DNA of 64,000 bases from Phoronis australis (lineage: Eukaryota > Phoronida > Phoronidae), in the NCBI GenBank assembly GCA_002633005.1, contig NMRA01000870.1, positions 46,148-110,147 of the forward strand, in the 5' to 3' direction. The number at the start of each line of letters is the position of its first letter. Position 1 is the first letter of the stretch. The notes beneath the pieces were generated by a model, which saw only the letters and a program-made list of their open reading frames with translations, ran no database searches and was not told the origin of the DNA. Both the position numbers and the translations under genes were made by a program. Below, one piece after another: positions 1 to 10,900 of this stretch.

Positions 1-151
1 GCTACTCCGGAAGTGATGTTTTAGGAGGCAAGCATTTCGCGCCAATTTCTTTTCATATAGTCTGACTGTGAGAGCTGCTGAGTCAGTCATTGTTCTACCT
101 CGGTTGTGTTAAGTTACGTCGTCGCTTGCTTTCATTTACTAGTCAGTCAAC

Positions 152-1018
152 ATGCCACACTGTTGCTGCGTCCCGGGATGTACTACTTATCGTCTAACGC
201 GCGCTTTGGGAGTACCTTAGCATCGCTTTCCGATGGATGACACTTTTCGCCGTACTTGGCTCGTTCGTTTGAAGAACGCAGCGTTACCCGTCCACGCAAC
301 GTACAAAGCAGTCGAGAATTACCGTGTGTGTGGCAAGCACTTTCTGCCGTCCCATTACGAAAGGGATTTGTACGCTGAACTGATGAAGGTCCCTGCGAAA
401 CAACGCCTGAAGAAGGATGCCATTCCGTTTGTGTTGATTCCCGGCAGTGCCCCGTCGCCACCCCCGAGAAGTGCGTTTTTGAAGAGAGAAGCCTCGCGAG
501 CTGTGGCCAGTACAGTGACTGGAGCCAGTGGAGGCACTTCATCCACTGTCACCCGTGGGTACGAACGTACCCCAGAGCGTGCCATTCCTGGAACCAGTAG
601 TGATTCGCCCTGTGCTGTTTTCTCCAACCCAGAGCCTCTAAGCAGCCCTGCAGAGATATTGAGTAGTGGGAGTGATTATAGGCCCAGTTCGACACCCACT
701 GAAGAGGACAGTTCGTCGTCCAGTGAACAGATCGGTGTGCCAAACTTTGATAAGTTTATTGTGGACTTGTCTAAAGTGTTGGAGCTATTTAGAAGGTGCC
801 AGGTGCGTGGCGAGGGGGTCACACGACACGATGTAAGGTGTTTGGGTGCTCAGGTCACCATCCAGTGGGAGTGTGTCGCGGGACACTCAGGCAAGTGGGA
901 CAGTTGTTTCTCTGTCCGTGGTATGCCGGAGGTCCACTTAACCGTGTCCAGTAGTGGCTTGGCCTCGTCGAACTCTGAACAGCACAAGCATTCCATTGAG
1001 GTAGGCATAACAACATAA
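152..1018 (+). pseudogene. THAP-domain transposase, N-terminal part, nonsense-disrupted and truncated
   Basis: Reading starts at ATG 152. Codon 23 is an in-frame TAG (218-220), after which the same frame stays open to 1018. Together the two parts give a THAP C2CH zinc finger: a CVPGC pair near residue 10, HRFP directly after the stop, a conserved W in FRRTWL, and VCGKHF as the C-x2-H half, followed by the basic stretch KQRLKKDAIPF. A Ser/Pro-rich linker follows. Near residues 235-270 comes a segment (IQWECVAGHSGKW, then RGMPEVHLTVSSSGL) like the start of THAP transposase catalytic regions. The rest of the transposase is absent; the last ~15 residues come from other DNA. A shorter protein starting at Met 233 would lack half of the zinc finger. 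The protein would bind transposon ends; this copy is probably dead unless the TAG is read through. Confidence 0.72.
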
Positions 1019-1278
1019 CAACGCACACAGTGCATTTGCACCAAGATGTGTCACCACGTCTGTCCTCAGTAGCCGCCTCGTTTCTCTCAACAGCTGCTGT
1101 GCGTACTCTGCCTCGTTATACTCGGGCTCAAACATCTACCCACTGAATGTCCGTGAAAAAATTCCTCGTCACCACTGCTGTGAACAAGGTCTCCGTCACT
1201 CGCACTACTGTCACTGTGATACGGGTCACCGACTCCAGCCATTTTCAGCTTACAACACACTAAACAATCCCTAAACAC
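940..1278 (-). pseudogene. P2X7-intracellular-domain-like zinc-binding protein, frameshifted relic
   Basis: The minus strand holds three pieces in shifting frames. First is an acidic Ser/Asp-rich N-terminus (MAGVGDPYHSDSSASDGD, ATG at 1242). The second is FEPEYNEAEYAQQLL followed by arginines. The third is HCVRCYVVMPTSMECLCC (about 1030-970), which fits the C-x2-C-x3-4-MPT-x2-E-C-x-CC pattern of the P2X7 receptor C-terminal zinc domain. That domain is also found in stand-alone proteins of many invertebrate genomes, where it often accompanies transposon genes. Two frame changes (near 1135 and 1045) and the loss of the domain's 3' half mark it as a relic. It faces the THAP transposase inside the same inverted repeats, so I infer it was cargo or an accessory gene of the element. 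Confidence 0.55.
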
Positions 1279-1872
1279 AACGTAGTTGAGTTCTCTACTA
1301 ACCTATCTTGCCGCAGAATACTCGCCGGTGGAGAGTGGTGGCGACAATTGTTGAAAAACAGCACAAAACAAAAGTAGAATAGAACAGATTCGCACGGTAA
1401 ACTCAACGCAAAACCAAGTGGCGGGAAACGCTTGCCTCCTAAAACGTCACTTCCGGAGTAGAGGACGAGTAATTAATAAAATTACGAAAAGCTGTAATTA
1501 AGTGAAAAATATGTCTAGGATAACCAACCAACCTTGTTTTAGCTCAAAATGACATGAAAAAAGGTTGCCTTCGCCTTTAAACCATCACGTTTATAAAAGC
1601 TTGCTGGTATTTTTACGTATGGTGTAAGACCGTGCTGCCACCTATGTAAGCCTGCCTATGAAATACTGAAATATGTGCTGTGTTGCAAACTCAGTAATGC
1701 TCCTTTCTGTTACTCTGAGGCAAGAAGTTTTTAGTTTTTCAAGACTACGTGAATGAACATTACAGCAAAGATAAAGTCGAAGTCCAAGATCTTTGATTAG
1801 TGAAGTTGCTCTTACTTGAGTTGACCCAAGTATAAAAATATACTTACATGTATGTATACCTACCTCTCAGCC

Positions 1873-2535
1873 CCGTCCTCAAGCCTCAAGATGGCGCTGA
1901 TCGGTTTAGCCGTTTGAGACTTGGTGAGGAAAAAGTTAGTTGTCAATATTCTGAAATATTTTTACGGAAATCGCCCGAATATCACGAGTGATATTTTAAT
2001 GTCAGAGGTGATACAACTTAAAAGTTGTATCTTCTCTGAAATTTGCTGTAGTACAATACAAAGTAATCAAAAATGAGGGGTATTTACATGTATGCAGCAG
2101 CAGTTTAGATTTAGATCATTGGGAAATTGATGTATTTGAATTGAAAAGCAGGATAATTTCTATGGTATTTTCAATAAAACAGATTATTGACAATAAGTAC
2201 GCGAGCACCTTTTATTTCATACAATAACGAGAACAGTATCGTCTGCTTCTGAATCACGAATTGTAGCAACAACAACGCTTGTGAAAATACTTAAAATGTG
2301 CGTTGAGATGTTGTTTAGTTTCTGCAAAAAAAATCAAATTTATCACATCAAAGAAGTAAGAATCTTCAAGAACTTGTATTTATGTATTCAGAGGCTCAAG
2401 TGCGTGAAGGTTTGTTGTGCCGTTATTGTCAGCGGTGAAGGTCGTCTACAGCCAATCAGCACGCAGAAGGGACATCTCACCCAAGTCTCAAATGGCTAAA
2501 ACGTTCAGGGCTATTTCTCAGTTGAGGCTTGGAGA
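1873..2535. repeat. Foldback / long-TIR element (MITE-like)
   Basis: The stretch GTTTAGCCGTTTGAGACTTG near 1904-1923 recurs in inverted orientation near 2480-2500 (CAAGTCTCAAATGGCTAAA). The pairing extends outward through AAGCCTCAA (about 1881-1890) and TTGAGGCTTGG (about 2523-2533). The arms of about 50 bp contain mismatches, and the ~550-bp interior has no coding signal. I cannot place exact ends or a target duplication. Confidence 0.45.
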
Positions 2536-3586
2536 AGAGACTGACCTACCTCTAAGACGAGATTAACTGATCTCGCCCGAAGATAAAATTGTAACCATGT
2601 CATTCATTGGCTTGAAAAAGGCATTTTCAAATCCGAAGGACTTCAAGTACGAACGAAAACAAGAAAACGGGCGCACTTAAAGTCCTTCTTGCAAACTGCC
2701 CATGTGGTTCCAGTATCCGAAAATACTTACTACATAAATTCTTATTTTCGACACCCTTTCTTTATATTCTTTTCGCCTTTCTTGCCAAAAGCGATTTTTA
2801 ACAGTATCTGACCCTTCTCTCTGAGCATGTGATTACCGGTTGTCATCAGTTATTTCCGTACCCACATTTCCGGCTCATCAGTTCAGGAACTTGTCCTGAA
2901 CGCCGCCATTTTTTTCCTTGTAACTGAATGTGCTATGGCTTGCTCGAAAAGTCTTCATTATTTTGTTTTATTAGTAATATATCGTGATTCGTTTGCATAT
3001 GTAGTGTATAGTTTGTAGTTAGTGGTCGTTGATTTTTTTTGGAACGTTACGCGTACTGAGTATGTTAAAATAGCATTGGTGTTTAGTTCCTTACGTAGGC
3101 GGGTCGAACCTAGGAACCAATATGGGTCGAACCAATTTTTTTCGGTTTTATTTTTTTCCACGTTTTGAAAAAGTACTTTGCTATCATCGGAAAGGTAGTA
3201 CATTCTACTCATTAAAAATCGAAAAAGTATCAAAATCGGGGCAAGCACTGTAAAGTTATTGCAAGTTTTGTGGCGAAATTTGGGTCACTTTGTTTGGATC
3301 GCGTAGGCCATATTGGAGGACAGCGGGATGAGTTACGAGTTTAAAACTTTGTGTAAATTGTTTTCGACAACAAATTACGGTGAAATTTAGTTAGACATAT
3401 CTTTACTTACTGCACGATTTAGCAGTGTTCACCAAATTTCAGCCTCGCAGTTGTTACTCATTAAGTGATAAATGTGCTCACAATTCCCGTTGGACTTCGT
3501 CTCATTTCTGGCGGCACCGACAACACGGCGACTTTTGCTGAACTGAAAGGCATGTTCAATCGGCCACTTTGTAATTTGTGAAGATT

Positions 3587-3587
3587 N
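3587..3587. other. Single ambiguous base (possible hidden gap)
   Basis: One of five isolated N bases (also 24775, 46619, 58547, 62998). The one at 24775 removes coding sequence, so these N may stand for unsized gaps rather than single unknown bases. Confidence 0.4.
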
Positions 3588-4004
3588 TCACTCAGAAACT
3601 CGCAATACTCTCTTTGTCAAACCTTATCTTAAGACGATTTCCAAAGCAATCCCGTCATTATTGCCAACACGAAAAACGGATTTGGTCTTTTGGGCATTTG
3701 AAGACTATTTTAAATACGACAAATTTGTTAACAATTGATGACACAAAATATAAAACGTGTAATAAGCATTACGAAAAGAAGTAGGTTTCGCGCGCAAACG
3801 CTGTGGACCATAAACAAGTAGGTCTTTTAGTATGAGATTTGTAGTTAATCGTGGTGATGTAGTGGTAACGCACGCGCTCTCTATCCGCCGGCAAACCCCC
3901 CTCCCGACCTCCCCCCCATTCGGTGCTGTGCGCATCTACAACCGTGGTTCAGTTTGCAAAAATGCTTACAGCCGGACAAAATGTCCAAGTTAGCACTTGA
4001 TGAC

Positions 4005-4250
4005 TCCCTTATATTCTTGCAACAAACTTGAATAAAAACCTGAAATTTCGAGTTCTAACTCGAAATTTTAGCCTTAATGTTGGGTTTTATCAACTGCAAA
4101 CTAGGACTAAAAATTGTCCTCGTAAGTCATTATGTACTCGAGCATAGAATAATAGACATTTATCTTGAATTCGCAAAACAGTCAGTAGAGTAGAAAACTC
4201 CAAACATAATTTCGAGTTCCATTTCAAGTAAACATATTAGAACCCGGGTC
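4005..4250. repeat. Partial copy of the 42043-42461 MITE
   Basis: Shares long near-identical runs with 42210-42450, including TCGAGCATAGAATAATAGAC, ATTTCGAGTTCCATTTC and the self-complementary CGAAATTTCGAGTT. It ends in an ACCCGGGTCC-like terminus. The opposite terminus is not recognisable, so this copy is truncated or decayed. Confidence 0.65.
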
Positions 4251-4911
4251 CTGAACACTTTGAACGCAAATTGCGCATGTGTATTGAAATCTTTAGTCAT
4301 ATATCACAGAACGTTCCCTGAAAAATTCTAAATTTTCAAAGGTCGGAGTTAAGAGTCTTCTTCAGAAATTTTCATTTTTTGAAAATGGGGCCGAAGTCAA
4401 CCTTGTCCCCCTACAAAGTCGTATACATGAAAGACTAATCGGAGTGTGTTTTTTACAGGGCTATACAACCATCATAGTTCCCTTTCATGTAAAACGGTGT
4501 CGCTGATGAGCCACGTAAAAGGTGCGGACGGAAAGTTATGTGCTCGGCTGTTTGCAGCAAGTGGAATATATAGATCAAGTCACAAACTTCAAAAAGTGAG
4601 ACATTCACCTCGCAGCCTGGCGAAGCACTCAGCCCCGTTCATTTCGTGCGGACGTGAGCTATGAGCTGGGCCCTTTGGCGTTCGAAGCGTTTATCTCTCG
4701 GTCTGTGGTGGTTCTATGACTAACTGCGATACCGCCAGGCATATTCTTCTGTCAGAAGCGCCACCTGGAAAGCGTCGATCGCTTGAATAGAAGGTGTTGT
4801 CACGTGACTTTCAGTTTAAAGGGCGGAACAATGATTATTTCTTCACAGTTTGTGCGTTCTTGCCCAACAGGTGAAGAGCAACACGCCAGCGGCAAAATTA
4901 AGCTCATAGAG

Positions 4912-7900
4912 ATGAAGGCGTTGTTTAAACTTGTCACGGTGGTCGTTTTGATCGCTAGGTAAGTTTTTCATTTGAAAAACGTTTCCAGTGAGGGAGGGCT
5001 GAAACTGCCTGGCCAATTATTCCAGTTAGTCGAAGTAAAGCACGGGTCATGGTTATACGTAAGTAATCATCGTGATCTCAGAATAGAATTCTTAGTTGCA
5101 AATTATTTTTTTCAAATTCATTCTAGTCGTAAACTGGAAGTGATGGACGTTGCCAGTCGTTCACGTTATCCGCACGAATCAAACCCGCCTCGCCCCCGGC
5201 ACTTCAACTGAAAACCTCCCAAGTCAACTCCTACGTATCACGTTCCTTCAGATTTCCTTGTTTATTTTCGTTGATTTTTACTGATTATTATTGAAAATAA
5301 ATTTAAAATTAATGAAAAATACTTCGGAATTTATTTCATTCAAGTTTTGTAAAAGTTGGTATTTTTAGAATTGATGCACGTGCTCTAGTTTATCAATGCT
5401 GCATGATTACGTCCATTAAGGTCTCCATGACAACATATTCGTCGACAGTACACCCCTACTCACATATGGCTCTGCCGGGGTCAGAAATCAGTGTATCAAA
5501 TTACTGGGCCCCACAGGAACTTAACGTTGAATGAAATGACTAGTCTCGCAAGTTGTCTGGTTCTGCTTCTCAAAATTGTTATGATTTTTTCTTTCCTTCC
5601 ATTTAACGTGAGTGTAATCAGTTTAACGCCTGTGATGTAACTCTTTCCAGCAACCTTTATCTAATTTTTTTCTTTTTGGGTATAGATGACTGAGAGAAAC
5701 CAGAAAGTGAAATGTCCGCCAACGCGGATCTGGGAGATACATGCCTAAAAATTGTTCAAGAAGAAATACCTGTGGTGCGCGTAATCTGCTACAAACTGGT
5801 AGATGTTAGACACGTGACGTGTTGATGTTATTTAAGTATTGATTGAAGTGTTGAACATTTTAGTAAGTGCCTCCTATTGAATTTGCCCAGTTCATAATTG
5901 TATGGCTGCACAATGTACAACCTGGATTATGCCCATACGGTCATTAACCCACCGATGCCATGTCAATCAGTGCCTGCCGAGCCATAGAAGTAATCGATTG
6001 AAATGATCGTAATGTGCATGCACATGCAGTATCATTGACTAGCATAATGGCTGGTTCCAGAGCTCTTGAAATTACAGGTGTAAGTACATGGTCTCCCGCG
6101 TACTGTTTCCAGCTCAAGCTAATTTGTATGAGTCCAATAACAAGTTGCATAACGGGTTGCAGGCCCGACTACACACCATCTGTCCCTTCCTACGAAAACA
6201 AAATATCGTGTACCCGTTCAATTTGTTTGCCTTGTTGACTCTGTGATTTTTACCCACTTATGTTGAAGGTATGACAGTCTCCTTACCGATGGAAATGAAT
6301 GGGGGGTACTACAGGAAACATCTTGTTGGTGGCTCTGCGATCAAATCAGATGCAGGTCGTCTGCCAATTTAACACCGAAATCACAACTTCTACTAATAAC
6401 AAGAGGACGGAAACGAAATATTTTCCGGAATTATAAAACCTAAGTACGAGGATGATCAGAAATACGATGACTACCATAAAACAACCTGTTTAGAAAACAT
6501 TTTCTATTTTGTTGGCTCTTGACAATGGTGAATCTTAGTAAAAGGTCAACATTCTCAAAAATTCGAGCCCCCCATTTTTAAGATGGTGCGCGCATATCTT
6601 TACTTATACCAAGAAGAAAAACTAACATACGGCACCGCAGCAAGACACTGAGTAATCTACTTAACTTACCCGTGCATAGTCAGTCGTATGTAAATGGTAT
6701 TTTGACAAAATAGCAGTCAGAAAAAATCCAATGGCTTTACAACAGCACAATTCAATTTTTGACTATCGTAAACCAGTAAAACATCAGCCAATTCCCAAAT
6801 CAATTATTTAAAAGATACGTGAGTGATGTGGCAAACTGGGCTCAGACCCTACAAAATGGTGAGTCGAAATGAGGCATAGTTTGTGTGCAACGGAGGGGAT
6901 AAATAATGGGGAAATGAAAAATTGCGCAGCTGGCGGCCTTACGAACACTTACCCGTCCAAAATCGTCTTTACTTCCTTCACAACTGGATGTTCAAAATTA
7001 AGGACTTTGTTGCGCGGGATTTCAACACTTATTAGGGTGTTTTAAAACATTGTAAAAATGTGTTATAAAGATGAAAGCAGTACCTACAGCGTAATGGTAA
7101 CGAAATCCGTAAGCGAAGTCATAGAAATACATGTACGCACTAGTCAAAATCAGGAGCCAACTTGTACTCCCTCATTAAGATTTACTTCTCACTCGGAAGT
7201 GAGGTTTATTCAGGAACATCGTCGTTCTACTGAAGTGGTCTAAGCGTGGTTGACAACTGGGAGTAATTAACTTGAGTAAACAAAATGCATAACAACGAAC
7301 TAGAATAATTAAGTAACATTTGCAGTAAGGATACTGAATATATTGAAAATAAATTTCTTCAGGACATAAGCGTTAGTCGGTGGCGAAGGCGAAACAAGCC
7401 GACGGCTGTTTTTCAGGCTAATCTCACCCATTATTTTCAGTGGCAGTGACAAGCAAACATTCAAGATGTTGTTTCGTGACATTTAAACCTTACAAACCAT
7501 ACGATTTTTTGGTTAGACAAATGAAATTGCACAAGTTCTCCATTGTGTCTGAGACTGTAGAGTTATTACCGTACCGATCTCAATAAACTGTTTCGACTGA
7601 TGGCAGTACTGAAACTCACTTTTTGTGTAGTAAAAACTGCAGTAAGAAATCTTTTATATTGCTCAATCACCCGCTCAATATTGTTCTTCACCGCAGTTAT
7701 ACTTCCATCAGGAACCTTGAAACAGTACCCTTTTTAAAAGTTCAGACAGTTGGACAACGTTCTCTAAAAGTTATGTATTAAGTGCTGTACAATGAAGTGC
7801 CTACCTGGATTCAGCGCATACTGCAAACTGGGACCTGGGCTTCTATAAAACTTAAATCCAGCTCTAGTGTAAATGGTTGATATTTTCAATACATGTTTTT

Positions 7901-10900
7901 CAGTGCCGTTGGTAGAAAACCACCTAAAGACAGAGAAGCCAAACAGGGCGGCATAACGTTGAAAGTTTTAGGTCAGTCAGGTAAAATCTCCATCAGACAG
8001 GACAAGCCACGTAAGAAGTCAATGGTTTTGGAGTTTGATGACTTGAGTAAGTAATTTAGAAGGCAGTAACAGGACGAGACAGTGCGGTTGGGTACTTTTT
8101 TGTTGGATTACGGCTCAAAGTCGAGTTCGCGATCAAATAGCTGCCGCTTTTTGCGCTTTAGTAGTGCACTTGAATGCATTTTGTCGCAAGACGTCGCCTT
8201 GCATTTCGATGCAAAGGGATGTCTTGTGAGAAAATGGAACCGCAATAAAATGTTTCAAAAACTACTTCTACTAAGTATTTACAAATAGCTGATGTTTGAT
8301 TGTAAATAAAAATCCAAGACTTCTTTTTAAACCGGGGATCAATTATAAAAATAAGCGAGCATTTTGAAAATCTACCTGAAAGTTATGAAAATGATTGAAA
8401 TAAAAAGTATCGAAAATCGAAAGGCTTGAAATGGTCGATCAAGACTTGCCATGTGTTGAGGTCGTCTCGCATACCTCGCACGTTTGGCGCACAAAAATGA
8501 GCTTAAATGATTCTTAAGGGTGGTAATCACTAAATACATTAACTCCACGAAAGCTGAGATTTACTTTTAAGTTAAAAGCTACACATGACTACAATAAACA
8601 GAAAAGTTGTCTTCTGATCCAAAATGTTTATATTGTTTACTTAAAAGCTACACATGACTACAATAAACAGAAAAGTTGTAGTCTGATCCAAAATGTTGAT
8701 ATTTTTAAACATTTAAATCGAGTCATTTTATTTGATTAATGCGCAGACTTCTGTCGTTAAAAATTACGTCAGGGACAAGTCGGGTATGAGAGGGTGGAAG
8801 TTTAATCGTTGGCAAAAGTTTCTCGCTTGCCAACACTTGCCGTCGTCTAATTATTCCGAAGATACAGATTAGTCAGTGAACGGCTACACAAACGTTTCGC
8901 AAAAAATATCATTTTGGTAATAAGTATACAGACGAACGGTTTCAAACATTCCTTTACACACCGATAATCTCTTGCAAATTTTATAGTTTATGTATTTATC
9001 CAGCACTGCGCTTGACACCTGTTGACAAGGGCGACTGCTATCGCAACTCGCGCCTTCTTCTGTTGCAATCACATGGTTTCGATGCCCCTTGGTATGCATC
9101 TCTCGCAGACCCACGCACTTATTGCGCGATTTGGCCTCGCGCGCGAATGAATGTTTAAGGACTCTATGAAATCCTTCTTCCATGACAAAAACTACATCTG
9201 ATCCATGCGCGCACCCAGCCTAAAATATGAGGGGCTCGAATTTTTGAGAATGTGAACCTTTTACTAAGATTCACGGGGTACAAGACCGGGATCCCAGAGC
9301 TTTTTGGGCATTCCTTGGATACCTGCTACGTAACCCACCACTAAATTTGTTTGGCAGTGTTCATTCGTGATACCTGGGCTCACGGTGAATATTTTGCAAC
9401 TGGTTTCATGCGGTTACCTCTTGGATTGATCTCAATTTTTTACCTTGTTTATAACCGTCTGGCTGATACTCCCCACCACTGAAATTGTCAGGCAGTGACC
9501 GAATTTTGATGCAGTGGATTACGCAGTAGGTATCCAAGGCAGTTTAAGCGGTTACCAGAAAAGTTCATTTAGCTCAATTTTTTAGTGTTCTCTTGGCTCC
9601 CCTGGCCACACCCAGTAGAGCGAACCTGTCAGACGGCCATTTCCAAGCATGAGGATACCCATAGAGCACTGTGGCACCAAAGAAAATTGGTTATCTTTTC
9701 ATGCCCAAAAAAGCTCTGGGATCCCGGTCTACACGTTCAGAGCTATGAATTGTACATTCACCGAAGTATGTTAGTTCTTGCCTTTTAGTGGACTTTTGTC
9801 TCATTTTCTACCTTTTTTCGGATTGTTTTCCTCTGAGGCGGACCTTTTTTGCCCACTTTGCCTGGCAAATAGGGGCTCGAGCATCCCCTCCCCCCGGTGC
9901 GCGCATGTGATCATGATTTAAACCACTTAATGTTAAAACAATGGTCTCAAATCAAGTTGTTTAAGTCAAATCGGAAATGATTTCAGGACTCCGACAAAGC
10001 TGTCAGTTTGTTACTGCCTGCTGTGTGGCCTTATCCGAGTTGACTTTTCATTCCGTCGGTGTCATTTTTTTCGCCGAGCACGATCTCGAGCCATAACGAA
10101 CTATTGGTTCTTTGAAAGACCAAAAATCATTGGTCATCTGAAGTTGATTACACATAACACTATAGTACAGCATCCGAATGAAAGTGGTCTAAACCAAAAA
10201 ATTTTCTTCTGGGATGGAACGCGGATACATGACAGCATATACCAAATCTTAACTGAAGTCACGAGAATTCCCGTTTCAAATGCAGTATGGACATTATTGT
10301 TATATAACTCATCGAATGTTTTCTTGTTTTCAGCCGAAGTTGACTCGTCAGGATCTGGCGTCGGGTGTTCCAGTCATTTCTATCGCACTTTCGCCAATAC
10401 CGACTTCACCTTCATGCCCGTAGACAAGCCGGACACGGTCGACTTTCAGAATATCAGTGCCTCCTACTTCAACTTTAGCGCCACGCTACGTTCAAACTCG
10501 ACGCTTACGGCCCATATGTACATATTTAAAGAGAATGGAACTTACACTGTTAATGATGAAGAGGTCAGTGTTTTGAAGGGAGACGTGAAGATGAATATTG
10601 AACTTGAGGACTGGCAGTTTTGTGGTAATGGACCGGGCGAGGACTCCAACTTCAAGAGCGGCCAGGCAGGTAATATACTTTAGACCCTTTCGTTTTTTCC
10701 ATTCACATAAACTTTGAAGTCGCATTTATATGCTGTATAGGAGTAAAGATAGCGAGTTGGTTCTGGTTAACCATAAGGTATGAGTATCTGTGTTTTCACG
10801 AATTGCCGTGATTTTAGTGATATGAAATGTATTGTTGACCTGACCCCTCCCCTTTGAAAAAATTCTGGTTCCGCCCGTGAGGCTATAATACTCCCAGATG

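Larger units (their letters stand above)
2..1461. mobile_element. DNA transposon with ~42-bp TIRs, internally deleted, THAP/P2X7-like type
   Basis: Bases 2-43 and the reverse complement of 1420-1461 match with three mismatches (both arms begin CTACTCCGGAAGTGA), so both ends of a 1460-bp element are present. Only one base lies left of the element in the window, so the target-site duplication cannot be read. Inside are two convergent coding relics: a THAP-domain transposase start on the plus strand and a cysteine-rich P2X7-type protein on the minus strand. They meet head-on near 955-980, where the 3' part of each is missing. I infer an internally deleted, non-autonomous copy. The superfamily is uncertain: THAP transposases occur in P, Kolobok and ISL2EU-like elements. 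Confidence 0.82.
1462..4911. other. Intergenic, no gene seen
   Basis: AT-rich DNA without a convincing ORF. It contains a foldback element (1873-2535), an ambiguous base at 3587, a short tRNA-promoter-like string (GATGTAGTGGTAACGC near 3858, no B box seen) that may be a SINE head, and a partial copy of the 42-kb MITE (4005-4250). Confidence 0.6.

Noticed and set aside
10144-10333. Coding extension upstream of exon 3 of the GPI-protein gene
   Set aside because: A strong TTTTCAG acceptor at 10333 joins in phase to exon 2; the upstream part is AT-rich intron read by chance.
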